Source: Biscogniauxia marginata (Eukaryota > Ascomycota > Sordariomycetes > Xylariales > Xylariaceae). From it: a stretch of 64,000 bases of DNA. The DNA is taken from positions 1-64,000 of the forward strand of contig MU404145.1 in the NCBI GenBank assembly GCA_022695795.1. Reading direction: 5' to 3'. Under the pieces are notes generated by a model, which worked only from the letters and a program-made list of their open reading frames with translations, searched no databases and had not been told where the DNA came from. A program made the position numbers and the translations under genes. Within the stretch, counting starts at the first letter, position 1. Every line of letters starts with the position of its first letter. Below are positions 11,001 through 22,545 of the stretch, piece by piece.

Positions 11001-12370
11001 CAAGAGGGATTCCTTAACTTAAGAAAAGAGTTACCGAAGTAAGGGTTTAATTCGAAAATAATAAAGAAATAAATTAAGTATTTATTATTAGCACTATTAA
11101 AGCAGAAAAGATTAAAAAGGCTTTTATAGAAAGAATCTATAAATCTCATTAAGTTAACCGCAAAGAATGCTTAAAGGAGGACTACTCGTATTTAGGACAT
11201 TTCACACTAAAATAAGCCAAATAAGGATATAACGAAGGCGAACTACTATATATGTACGATAATTATAAGCTAGGATACGACTTAGGAATTAAGTTAAACC
11301 ATAATAATTTATATTAAAGCCATTATAAGAACGATAAATGCGAAACCTATTAAGGGAAAAGCCAGCATAATAGCTTAAACTAGAGGCTTTATATAAATAA
11401 TAATTATAATGTCTATTAAAGCTTAAGGGAATATATATTATTACATTAGAGTTTTTATATTAATAACGTTTATTAAGTACATAAAAGTTTTAAGGATAAA
11501 GCCGGTTACTATCCTTAAGAACTAAAGAGTAACGACACGGAAGAAAATGAGTGTATTTATAATAACACCCCACGATGGCTATATTACCTTAAAGTATGTT
11601 ATCTTCACTTAAGCTTCGAAAGAAGCTACGAAACAATAGCTAAAGGTTGTATGTATTACACTTCGGTACTATACAATATACATAACTTGCTCAAAGCAGG
11701 TTTCGAAAAAGACGAGATTAAGGAAGAATTATGGGAATTATAGAAGGGATTACATTTTTTATAATGGCTCGAAAAACGAATTAAATATGACTTTAATCTA
11801 TTTAGCTTTATAGAAAAACACTTAATAAAACAATAAATAAAAACACGTGCGATTAAATAAGGCTATAAATAAATCACTAAAGTATACCTCAAAAAAGGAG
11901 GGAAGCTCCCAGAAATTAATATAAACCTAAGGAGAAATATCGAGATACCCCTAGTAAGTAAACTCAGTAATTACTTCTTTTATTTAAGGATAATCCAGAA
12001 CTTTAAAAAATTCCGAGTTAATAAAATGGATTTAAGCTATAAAAAGGCCCTCGAAAAAGAATTAAAGTTTCAATGTGCAAAATTCTATATAAAGAATAAA
12101 CCTCTCACCCCTTATTACGTAAAGGGTAATTAAAGAGATTGTTTAAGTAATGATTACTAGAAACACGCTCTTATAAAAGCCTAAAAATAGAAGGACATCT
12201 AGGTTACAATAACTAAAAGAAAACTAAAAAGGAAAGGACGTGGAAAACCAAAAAACGGTAAAGGCTCTTACTAATAAAGCAGCGAGAAGCCATAAATAAT
12301 AAGTCCTTATATAAAGTCTAGTCGGGACTTAATAACATTATTATAACTAAAGTCGAGTATAATGAAAGAG
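11000..12370 (+). pseudogene. Extra domain between zinc knuckle and protease, unknown function
   Basis: About 450 codons that keep one overall plus-strand frame, again broken by RIP stops. Well-preserved stretches include YYLKVCYLHLSFERSYETIA near 11580-11640 and a lysine/arginine-rich segment near 12210-12260. Chromovirus Gag-Pol usually passes from the knuckle to the protease in a much shorter linker. The same segment exists in the outer element (about 16915-17650), so it is a family feature and not a local insertion. I recognise no domain. Confidence 0.55.
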
Positions 12371-15300
12371 AGTATAAAGCCTTAATAGATTTAGGAGTAA
12401 ATAAAAGCTATATCTTAATAAAGGTAGCTTAAAAAGACAGAATACTATAAGTATATAAATAAAGTCTATATAAACTATAGAACTTTAAAGGAAATATATT
12501 TAGTTATAAAAATAGTAAGGTGTTAAAAGAAATAATTCCTTTCTTAGTAATTATTTAAAGACATCTCGAATAAGTTATTCTTAATATTATATATATATTA
12601 AATCACGATATGATCTTGGGAATAAATTGGCTTAAAAAAAGTAATCCATAAATAAATTTCGAGATAAATACGCTTTATTAAGATTAAAAATAAGAGGAGT
12701 TAACTATTACGAGTTACGAAATGAGTACCGCAAGTAACTCTAGAGAAATAAATGTAAAAACGAAACATATCACTTATATAATTTAAGTAACTAAACTTAA
12801 AGATTTAACGAAAAGAGTATCGCGTAAATACCTCCGTTTCTACAAATTGTTTAAAGATAAAATAAAAAAAGAATTACTAAAATATAATTAATGAGACCAT
12901 TAAATTCACTTTAAAAAAGGAAAATAACTAAAATTATTTTTAGTATATTTTATAAATCAAGAAAAATAAAAAGCATTATAAAAGGGAATCTAGGAGGATC
13001 TCGACAAAAGATATATTCGAGAATCCGAATCCTCGTCAGGATACCCAGTAATCATAGTACCCAAAGTTGACAAAAACGGGAAACAACATATCAATAAAGA
13101 AAGAAACCTAATATAGAGATAAGTAATCGATTATTAATACTTTAATAAAATAACCAAGAAAAACGGGTATTTGTTACTATTAATGAAACTCATGAGGGGA
13201 TAAATTAATAAGGCTTAAATCTTTATAGCACTAAACTTTCGCGATAAATACTATATAATTAGAATAACCAAGGGATATAAATAATATATAGCTTTTTGAA
13301 CGATATATAAATATTATAAGTATAAAGTTATGCCATTTAAACTTATCAACACACCCGCTACATTTTAATACATAATTATAATAATCTTTCGTAAGTTTTT
13401 AGACAAATTTGTATTCGTTTACTTAAACGATATACTAATTTACTCAAAAAACGAAAAAGAATATAAAAAACATATAAAGCAGGTGTTAAAAGCCCTAAAA
13501 AAGGCAAACCTACTTATTTATCTAACTAAAAGTAAATAACATATCAAGAAACTAAACTATCTAGGATTTATAATAAGTCTAGGAGAAATTCGCATTTAAA
13601 AAGGAAAAATAGTAGTAATTAAGAATTAGCTAGAACCCAAAAATGTCACAAACGTACGCACATTTCTTGGCTTTATCAACTATGTCAAATAACTCATCAA
13701 AGATTTCGGGCGTATCGTTAAATCATTAACAGAACTAACTACCCTAGCAAAAACAAGAGAGACTTTCTATTTTACTAAAGAAGCTAAACGGGCTTTTCAG
13801 CAGCTAAAAGAAGTTGTAACTAGTGAGGTTATATATAAACTTCCAAACGAAAATAAAAAGAAACGACTAAGGACAAACGCCTCAGATTTCGCCATTAGAG
13901 TAGTTCTAGAGCAGCTAGAAAACAATAAGAAATAATACCCAGTCGCGTACCTATTTAAAGCACTATATAGTGCTAAACTAAACTATTAAATTTATAACAA
14001 GGAACTATTAACAATCATTAAAGCACTAGAAAAATAAGAACCATAACTTAATAAAACTAAGGAACTTATTAATATTTATTTAAACCATAAGAACCTTACA
14101 CGATTTATAATAACACAAACGCTTAACTAAAAACACGAGCGTTAAATGATTTTCCTATCTAGATTCAATTTTAGAATCCAGCACATTAAGAAAAAAGAAA
14201 ACATTTAAATAGATCTTTTTAACAAAAAAGGAGATTATAAATCAAAAATCAATAAAAAAGATATCTAGATGTTTAAACAACAAAATAACGGATTAGTTGT
14301 ATTAATTTACATACGAATTAACATAGGAAACTAGAAATAACGTTTCAAGGAAAATTATAATTAAAAAGAAAAACAATTACAGTTTTAACAAGGATCCAAC
14401 GACGAACTTCTTTTATACAAGGAAAAGGTATATGTATTAAAACAAGTACAGGATGAATTCATTAAAGAATTTCACGAATATCCTTTACACGGCCATCAAG
14501 GGATTTTCAAAACGGTAAAACGACTTTAAAAAGAATTCGACTTTCTAGAAATACGACAAACAATCAAAAGAATTATAAAGAATTATAACATTTATAATAA
14601 GGCTAAAACATCACAATATAAACTATATAAATTATTACAACTAACCTAAATACTTAATAAAACATGAAATACAATTATATGAGACTTTATAATGAAACTC
14701 TTAGAGTTAAAAGATCCTATAACAAGAATACATTATAACAATATATAAGTAATTATTAATAAATTCACGAAATACGCTTACTTCTTACTATTTAACAAAT
14801 TAAGTATAGTAAAATAATTAGTTTTTAACTTCTTAAGAAAGTATATTAATAAACATGAATTACTAGAACACATTGTTTCAAATAGAGATAAACTATTTAC
14901 GTTAAAGTTTTAAACCAGCTTAATAAAACGAATAAGGATTAAGTAGAAGCTATTTACAACGTACCATCTTTAAATAGACAAATAAACAAAAAAGCTTAAT
15001 TAAACATTTAAATAATACCTTAAAAGTTATATCAACTAACAAATAAATAATTAAGTAGAATTATTACCCATAACCCAAGTCGCATACAATACATTAATTA
15101 ACAAAAATATAAAGCTATTACTACACAAAGCGGTATATAACTAAAAAGCAGAAATTTATAAGAAACTATTTAAACTTATAAAAACACTAAACATTATAAT
15201 AATAGCTCCTTAAGTAGAAGTATTATCTAAAAAGATTTAAGCAACATAAATAAAGCTATAAAAAAAACTATAATTCATTTAAAAAAAGATAACTAAATAC

Positions 15301-15760
15301 TATAATAAAAAGAGAATTAAAGGACTAATTCTCAAGAGAGGAGACATGATTTACTTACTCCGTTAAAAACAAGGCGTAACAACAAAAACGCCTTAAATTA
15401 AAATAAAACGACTTAGCAAGAAACTTGAATTTAAAAAATTAAAACCTTATAAAATTAAAAAAGTTGTTTTAAAAGTTAATTATAAACTTTCGCTACTAAA
15501 AGGATCTAGAATATATCCTATATTTTATGTTTCGCTCCTAAAACCAGCACTAAAAAACGCCTCGCTTGAAGAATAATTAGAATTTAAAAAGAATCCTAAT
15601 AAGTACGAAATCGAAAAGATATTAAATTTAAAAAAAGTTGGTAATTAGTTATAATATTTTATTAAATAGGAAGGTTATTTACTCGAGAAGAATACTTAAG
15701 AATCTTTTAAGCATTTAAAAAACTTGATAAATAAAATTAAGGATTTTTATCGTTAGAATC
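12370..15760 (+). pseudogene. Inner pol with chromodomain, RIP-broken
   Basis: Order of recognisable parts: protease around 12377-12418 (ALIDLGVN, with the DSGA-type site altered); reverse transcriptase with VYLNDILIYSKNEKEY at about 13417-13464, where the first catalytic Asp of YLDD is Asn; RNase H near 13867-13915 (NASDFAI); integrase zinc finger near 14470-14500 (HEYPLHGHQG); integrase core near 14870-14900 (VSNRDKLFT, Asp changed to Asn); the conserved YVSLLKP segment near 15525-15545; and a chromodomain at about 15640-15745 (EGYLLEKNT, then FKHLKNL). Catalytic losses and stops mean it is dead. The domain order and chromodomain place it in Ty3/Gypsy chromoviruses. Confidence 0.9.
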
Positions 15761-15892
15761 TAAACCGGCTAGAAAGGCCTGGATATCGAGATTTTAATCC
15801 TACTAAAGAGAATTAAAGAAGGAAAAAAGGTAGGCCTTAGAAGTAAACAAGTTTTACGAAGATTTAAATTAACGTTATAATCCCTTTATACG

Positions 15893-16264
15893 TTACGATT
15901 CTTTAATAAGACGTTTCTGTTTTTCTTTCTCGCGCTCGACACGCTTTAGTTTCTTAATAGAATTAAAACCTCGAATAATCATTCTTTATAACTTTCCGGA
16001 TTATAGGTTCCTTTATATCTAGAAACGACGCGCTTTATCTATAACTACTACCGCCTTGCTTATAGCTTCTTTAGTTACGGCATCCGCCTTTTCTAAGTCC
16101 GCTTTAACTTTTTAAAACTACTCGGCAATTTTAATTATATTTTTACACGAAATACTAAAAACGTTATAACGAGTACAGTTTAAACGAATATATTCTAGAT
16201 AACGGTTCGAATCTTTGGAAACCATACACTTCTTTCTAGAATTTTCATAAAAAGAATAAGCCAT
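15893..16264 (-). pseudogene. Antisense reading frame of the chromovirus, about 123 codons
   Basis: Lies on the opposite strand to gag-pol, between the chromodomain and the 3' LTR. From the ATG at 16264-16262 (MAYSFYENSRKK) the frame runs 124 codons to the TAA at 15895-15893 without any length change. It has six internal stops (two TAG, four TAA), all explainable by C-to-T/G-to-A change. The C-terminal half is highly charged and looks like a coiled coil (KVKADLEKADAVTKEAISKA; KKLKRVEREKEKQKRL). The outer element preserves the same frame at about 21602-21700, with RGF, LK, KRL and KE in register. Codon-like conservation in two separately mutated copies suggests a former protein. No known domain is recognised. 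An alternative is an element-internal regulatory antisense transcript with chance coding potential. Confidence 0.6.
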
Positions 16265-16470
16265 TTTTTTTTTCCTATTTAAAGTGATTAACCTTAAAAA
16301 AGTAACTTTATTTTCTATTATCTTTTCGGCATATCGCGAAGTATTAAAAGTTTCTTTTCGGGTTTTAGTTATATGGTGGGACATAGTGGAAGAAATGAAG
16401 CTAAGAAACTTGAAAAAGGTAGCAAATGAGACTTTTTTAGACCCTTTTTTATCTTTGGGACAAAGATCCT

Positions 16471-16484
16471 TGGAGGGGAAGAAT
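16471..16484 (+). promoter_or_regulatory. Polypurine tract, inner element
   Basis: The purine run GGAGGGGAAGAA ends a few bases before the 3' LTR start at 16487, the expected place for the plus-strand primer. The outer equivalent at about 22110-22126 is AAAAAAAGAAATAA, its G residues mostly turned to A. Confidence 0.75.
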
Positions 16485-16486
16485 AA

Positions 16487-16905
16487 TGTTATAAATTTCG
16501 TGTTTCCCTCCCCCCCTTTGCGTGTAGGTTACGTAAGTAAAATATGAATTAGTGAATTATGGGTGAATAAGAGTTGATTTATTGATTTAAAGTGAATTAG
16601 TAAATCATGGGTAAATAAGAAGCGATTTATTAATTTAACGAGTTTGTGTGAAGAAAGAACGAGTATAAGTAAATTGGAGTTTCCTTATATATCTAGTTAT
16701 TTATTCTCGTTTCTTAGCTATTAATTTAAGACTATAGTTACTTTTTAATACTATAATGAGAGTACCTTGAAACCTCTCTAACGAACAAAACATTGTGAAT
16801 TAATTGAACTAATCTCAACCCACTATTACCTGTAAATCAAGAAAACCTAGTACGTACTTACCTATGAAGTCAGCTGACTAGGAACACACAGGGAGGTTCG
16901 TCACA
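16487..16905 (+). repeat. Inner element 3' LTR
   Basis: 419 bp, from TGTTATAAATTTCGTG to GGAGGTTCGTCACA. It carries the same C-rich tract and 48-bp duplication as the 5' copy. The differences from the 5' LTR that I checked are mostly C/T and G/A, as RIP would give. ATAAT follows at 16906-16910. Confidence 0.93.
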
Positions 16906-16910
16906 ATAAT

Positions 16911-19900
16911 ATAAAAAAGAACGAATATATTTATAATAACGTCTCATGATAGTTATATTATTTTAAAACATATTATCTTTATTTAAATTCCGAAAGAAAT
17001 AATGAAGTAATTATTAAAAGTTATATATATTATACTTTAATATTATGCGATATACATAAGTTACTTAAAACGGGTTTTAAAAAAACAAAATTAAAAAAGA
17101 ATTATATTTTCTATATTAACTCGAAAAACGAATTAAGTACGATATCGATTTATTCGGTTTTATAAAAAAAAACTTAATAAAATAATAAGTAAAAATACGT
17201 ATTATAATTAAATTAAGTTATAAACGAATTATTAAAACATATTTTAAGAAAAAAAGAAAGTTTTTAAAAATATATATAAACTTATAAAAAGATATTAAAT
17301 TACTTTTAATAAACGAACTCGAGAATTACGCTTTTTATTCGAAAATAATTTAAAACCTTAAAAGTTTTTAAGTTAATAAAAAAATAAATTTAAGCTATAA
17401 AAAAGCCCTCGAAAAAGAATTAAAGTTTTAATATATAAAGTTTTATATAAAAAATAAACTTTTTATCCCTTATTACGTAAAAAGTAGTTAAAGAGATTAT
17501 CGAAATAATAATTACTAGAAATACGCTCCTATAAAAACTTAAGAATAAAACAAAATTAAAACCATAACGACTCGAAGAAACCTAAAAAGGAAAAGATATA
17601 AAAAACCAAAAAACGGTAAAAGCTCTCGCTTATAAAACAATAAAAAGCCATAAATAATAAATCTTTATATAAAGTCTAATTAAAACTTAATAATACCATT
17701 ATAATTAAAATTAAATATAATAAAAAGAAATATAAAGCTTTTATAAATTTAAAAATAAATAGAAATTATGTTTTAACTAAAATAACTTAAAAAAACAATA
17801 TATTATAAATATATAAATAAAGTTTATATAAATTACGGAACTTTAAAAAAAGTATATTTAGTTATAAAGATAATAAAGTATTAAGAGAAATAATTCTCTT
17901 TTTAATAATTATTTAAAAACATCTCGAGTAAATCACTTTTAATATTATATATATATTAAATCACGATATAATCCTAAAAATGAATTAATTTAAAAAAAGT
18001 AATTTATAAATAAATTTCAAGATAAACACGCTTTATTAAGATTAAAATTAAAAGGAGTTAACTATTACGAGTTATAAAATAAGTATTATAAATAATATTA
18101 AAAAAACGGATATAAAAACGAAATATATCGCTTATATAATTTAAGTAATTAAACTTAAAGATTTAATAAAAAGAATATTACGCGAGTACTTCCGTTTTTA
18201 TAGATTATTTAAAAATAAAATAAAAAAAAGAATTATTAAAATATAACTAATAAAATCATTAAATTTACTTTAAAGAAAAAAACAATTAAAATTATTTTTA
18301 ATATATTTTATAAATCAAGAAAAATAAAAAGTATTATAAAAAAGAATTTAAAAAGACCTTAATAAAAATACCTAGTAATTATAATACTAAAAATCGATAA
18401 AAACGAAAAATAACATGTTAATAAAAAAGGAAATTTAATATGGCGATAAGTAATTAATTATTAATACTTTAATAAAGTAACAAAAAAGAATAAGTACTTG
18501 TTATTACTAATGAAATTTATAAAAAAGTAAATTAATAAAGTTTAAATCTTTATAGCATTAAACCTCCGCGATAGTTATTATATAATTAAAATAATTAAAA
18601 AATATAAATAATATACCGCTTTTTAAACGATATATAAATATTATAAGTATAAAGTTATATTATTTAAACTTATTAACGTACTTGTTATATTTTAATATAT
18701 AATTATAATAGTTCTTTATAAGTTTTTAAATATTTTTATATTTATTTATTTAAACGATATATTAATTTATTTAAAAAACGAGAAGGAGTATAAAAAACAT
18801 ATAAAATAAGTATTAAAAGCCCTGGAAAAGGTAAATCTATTTGTTTATTTAACTAAGAATAAATAGTATATTAAAAAACTAAATTATTTAAGGTTTATAA
18901 TAAATCTAAAAGAAGTTTATATTTAAAAAAGAAAAAAAATAATAATTAAGGATTAATTAAAACTTAAAAGTGTTATAAATGTATACGCATTTCTTAGTTT
19001 TATTAATTACGTTAAATAACTTATTCAAGATTTCGGGCGAATTGTTAAACTATTAATAAAACTAATTACTTTAACAAAAATAAGAAAAGCTTTTTAATAA
19101 TTAAAAGAAATTATAACTAATGAGGTTATATATAAACTTTTAAACGAAAATAAGAAAAAACGATTAAGGATAAACGCCTTAGATTTCGCTATCGAAATAG
19201 TATTAAAACAACTAAAAAATAAAGAAAAATAATACTTAGTCGCGTATTTATTTAAAGCATTATATAGTATTAAATTAAACTATTAAATCTATAACAAAGA
19301 ACTATAACTTAGTAAAACTAAAGAACCTATCGATATTTATTTAAATCATAAGAATTTTACACGATTTATAATAATATAAACGCTTAATTAAAGATATAAA
19401 TATTAAATAATAAAATGATAAATTAATTATATTAACTTATATGTAAATTAACATAAAAAACTAAAAATAACGTTTTAAGGAAAGTTATAATTAAAAAGAA
19501 AATTAATTTTAATTTTAATAAGGATTTAATAACGAACTTCTTTTATATAAAGAAAAGGTTTATATATTAAAACGAGTATAAAACAAATTTATTAAGGAAT
19601 TTTATAAACACTTTTTATATAGTTATTAAGGAATCTTTAAAACATTAAAACGGTTATAAAAAAATTCGACTTTCTAGGAATAAAATAAATAATTAAAAGA
19701 ATTATAAAAAGTTATAATATTTATAATAAAATTAAAATATTACGATATAAACCATATAAATTATTATAACTAACTTAAATACCTAAAAAGGCATAATACA
19801 CAATTATATAAAATTTCGTAATAAAACTTCTTAAGTTAAAAAATCTTATTATAAAAATACCTTATAACAACATATAAATAATCGTTAATAAACTTACGAA

Positions 19901-21480
19901 ATATATTTACTTTTTATTGTTTAATAAGTTAAATATAATAAAATAACTAGTTTTTAATTTCTTAAGAGAATATATTAATAAACATAAATTATTAAAACGT
20001 ATTATTTTAAATAAAAATAAGTTATTTACATTAAAATTTTAAACTAACTGTTACGAATCAAACCTATTAAAGGGGTTTTCCTACAGGGGTGTTGAGACAC
20101 GGACCATAGGGATGTTAATAGGATGAAGGATTTTTAATGTAACATTACGTAGCATAAATCACTATGAATAAGGTGATCCAAGTGTATCCATTTGGCAATA
20201 TGAGATAAATCACTTTGAATAGGGTGATCTAAAGGTATTTAACATACTAGAAGGGAAATGGATCATTTTAAATAAAGTAATTCAAAGGTATCTAACATAC
20301 CAAAATGGAAATTATATATAAAGGGAAAATGAGTATAAAAAGGAAGGAATTTCCTTTATTTCTAGTTATTTATTCGAAGTTTTTTAGCTATTAATTTAAG
20401 ATTATAGTTACTCTTTAATACTATAATAAGAATACCTTGAAATCTCTTTAACGAATAAAACATTATAAATCACTTAAACCAATCTTAATCCATTATTACC
20501 TTTAAAACAAGAAAACCTAGTATATACTTACTTATAAAGTTAATTAACTAAAAACACACAAGGAGATTCGTTATAAAAGTATATTAATAAACATAAATTA
20601 ATAAAACGTATTATTTTAAATAAAAACAAGTTATTTATATTAAAATTTTAAATTAACCTAATAAAACGAATAAGAATTAAATAAAAAATATTTATAATAT
20701 ATTATCCTTAGTTAAACGGACAAATAAAAAAACTAAATTAAATAATAAAATAATATTTTTAAAGCTATATTAACTAGGAAATAAATGATTAAATAAAATT
20801 ATTATTAATAGCTTAAATAACGTATAACACTTTAATTAATAAAGACATAAAAATGTTATTACACGAGGCAATATATAGTTAAAAAGCGGAAATTTAAAAA
20901 TAATTAATTAAACTTATAAAAGTATTAAAAGTCGAAATAAAAGCCTTAAAAGTAGAAGTAGTATAACTATAATTATAAAAAGAGTTACAATTTATTTAAA
21001 ATAAAATAACAAAATATTATAATAAAAAAGATTTAAAAGACTAATTCTTAAGAAAAGGGATATAATTTACTTATTTCGTTAACGGCAAGGCGCGTTAATA
21101 AAAACGCCTTAAATTAAAACAAAACGGCTTAGTAAAAAACTTAAATTTAAAAAGTTAAAATTATATAAAATTAAAGAAGTTATTTTAAAAAATAATTATA
21201 AACTTTCTTTATCGAAAAGATTTAAAATATATTTTATATTTTATGTTTTACTTTTAAAACTAATACTAAAAAACGCCTCGCTAAAAAATCAATTAAAATT
21301 TAAAAAAAACCTTAATAAATATAAAATAAAATAAATATTAAATTTAAAACAAATTAATAATTAATTATAATATCCTATTAAATAAAAAAGCTATTTATTA
21401 AAAAAAATACTTAAAAACCCTTTAAATATTTAAAGAATTTAACGGTTAAACTTAAAAATTTTTATTAATAAAACCTAAAT
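16911..21480 (+). pseudogene. Outer element pol (continued after insertion), RIP-broken
   Basis: Collinear with the inner element. Matches to the extra domain start at 16911; the reverse transcriptase YLNDILIY box lies near 18745-18770, RNase H near 19170-19200, and integrase segments to 20048 resume after the lone LTR from about 20576. The YVSLL-like segment is near 21240, and chromodomain remnants are at 21350-21470. Stop density is higher than in the inner copy. The same Asp-to-Asn change is seen at the YLDD box in both copies. Confidence 0.82.
20049..20575 (+). repeat. Lone 527-bp LTR inside outer pol
   Basis: It starts TGTTACGAATCAAACC and ends GGAGATTCGTTATA. The 3' half matches the other LTRs, but the 5' half is different and contains three imperfect ~55-bp repeats around ATAAATCACT and GGTGATC (20155-20330). 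It interrupts the integrase region. Expected 5-bp duplications are absent; instead about 82 bp of outer pol (19967-20048) is repeated after it (20576-20657). Confidence 0.8.
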
Positions 21481-21601
21481 CATTCGAGAGGACTTAAAAA
21501 TAAAAGCCAAGGTTAAAAAGGGATAAATCGAAAAAGGGGAAAACCCTCGAAATAAATGCGTTTTACTTAGATTTAAATTAATATAATAATTTCTTTATAT
21601 A

Positions 21602-21975
21602 TTATCATTCTTTATTAAGACGTTTTTATTCCGCCTTAATATATTTTTAATTTTTTAACTCGTTTAAATTTTAAAACCCGCGATAAATAAATTAAACCTT
21701 ATATTTATGTAACTATTTAAGTTAGCGATTTAACTACGTAATTTTACTTAATAATTCCTAGAGTTATTAAATAGCTACTCATTTTTTTAGTTAATTTTAA
21801 GTTTTTCTTTTTAAATGTTTTAAAAAGATTTTAAGGAAATATAATTATTATTACAAAAAATGGCATTAGTTTTGTTATAGTTTTAATACTTTTTTTAATC
21901 TTTTAATATTTTATATAATAAACCCTTTTTAAAATAATAAGTATAAAGTATAACTATATATTTAAATTAATTAAT
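21602..21975 (-). pseudogene. Outer element antisense frame, heavily RIP-mutated
   Basis: Counterpart of the inner antisense frame. The last 30 codons align without gaps (RGF..., LK..., KAE, KRL, KE) and end at the equivalent TAA (21604-21602). Upstream the match fades, although YN and C residues near 21850-21880 still line up. The 5' limit is estimated from the inner copy's length. Confidence 0.5.
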
Positions 21976-22126
21976 AATAGTAATTAATTCGTATTAATAT
22001 TCGAAGAAGTTCTTTTTTTTTAAACCTATTCGCATATTCTTAATAACTCGGTAAAATAATATAATTAAAATAAATAATTACCAAAAAAAAGTTTTAAAAA
22101 TAAAATTGTTCGAAAAAAAGAAATAA

Positions 22127-22540
22127 TATTATAAATTAATAAAGGTAAAAAGAATAAAAAGAGTTATATAATTTAAAGTTATATAACTCTAAAAAGAATT
22201 CTTTATTAATTTCTTAAGAATTAAGGAAAATATTAATATTTTTTATTAATTTCTTAAAAATTAAAGAGAATAATAAGTATTACTTTATAAAAAAGTAAAT
22301 ATAAATAGATTCGAAGTTTCTTTATATTTAGTTATTTATTTAAGTTTTTTAATTATTAATTTAAAACTATAATCACTTTTTAATATTATAATAAAAATAC
22401 CTTGAAATCTCTTTAACGAATAAAGCATTATAAATCTCTTAAATTAACCTCGATCCATTATTACCTTCAAATCCAGAAAACCTAGTACGTACTTACTTAT
22501 AAAGTTAGCTAACTAGGAACACATAAGGAGGTTCGTCACA
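22127..22540 (+). repeat. Outer element 3' LTR
   Basis: 414 bp, from TATTATAAATTAAT to AGGAGGTTCGTCACA, partner of 7099-7512. Its U3 palindrome is degraded (AGTTATATAA...TTATATAACT). GTTAT follows at 22541-22545. Confidence 0.88.
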
Positions 22541-22545
22541 GTTAT

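Larger units (their letters stand above)
9434..16905 (+). mobile_element. Inner (nested) Ty3/Gypsy chromovirus, 7472 bp
   Basis: A complete structure: two 419-bp LTRs, ATAAT target duplications, a candidate primer binding site, gag, an extra domain, pol (protease, reverse transcriptase, RNase H, integrase), a chromodomain, an antisense frame and a polypurine tract. It is inserted in the same orientation inside the outer element, so it is the younger of the two. It is visibly less mutated than its host copy, with more CG words and fewer stops, but is still inactive. It belongs to the chromovirus clade on the basis of the C-terminal chromodomain. Confidence 0.93.
7099..22540 (+). mobile_element. 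Outer Ty3/Gypsy chromovirus, RIP-mutated, interrupted by two insertions
   Basis: It is bounded by two 414-bp LTRs (7099-7512 and 22127-22540) and by 5-bp duplications GTTAT. After subtraction of the nested element (9434-16905 plus a 5-bp TSD) and the lone LTR at 20049-20575, its body is close to 7.4 kb, similar to the inner element. Order on the plus strand: gag with zinc knuckle (about 7900-8690), a region matching the inner element's extra domain, then after the interruption protease, reverse transcriptase (YLND box near 18750), RNase H, integrase and chromodomain (about 21350-21470). Every frame is full of RIP-type stops; it cannot be active. Confidence 0.88.
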
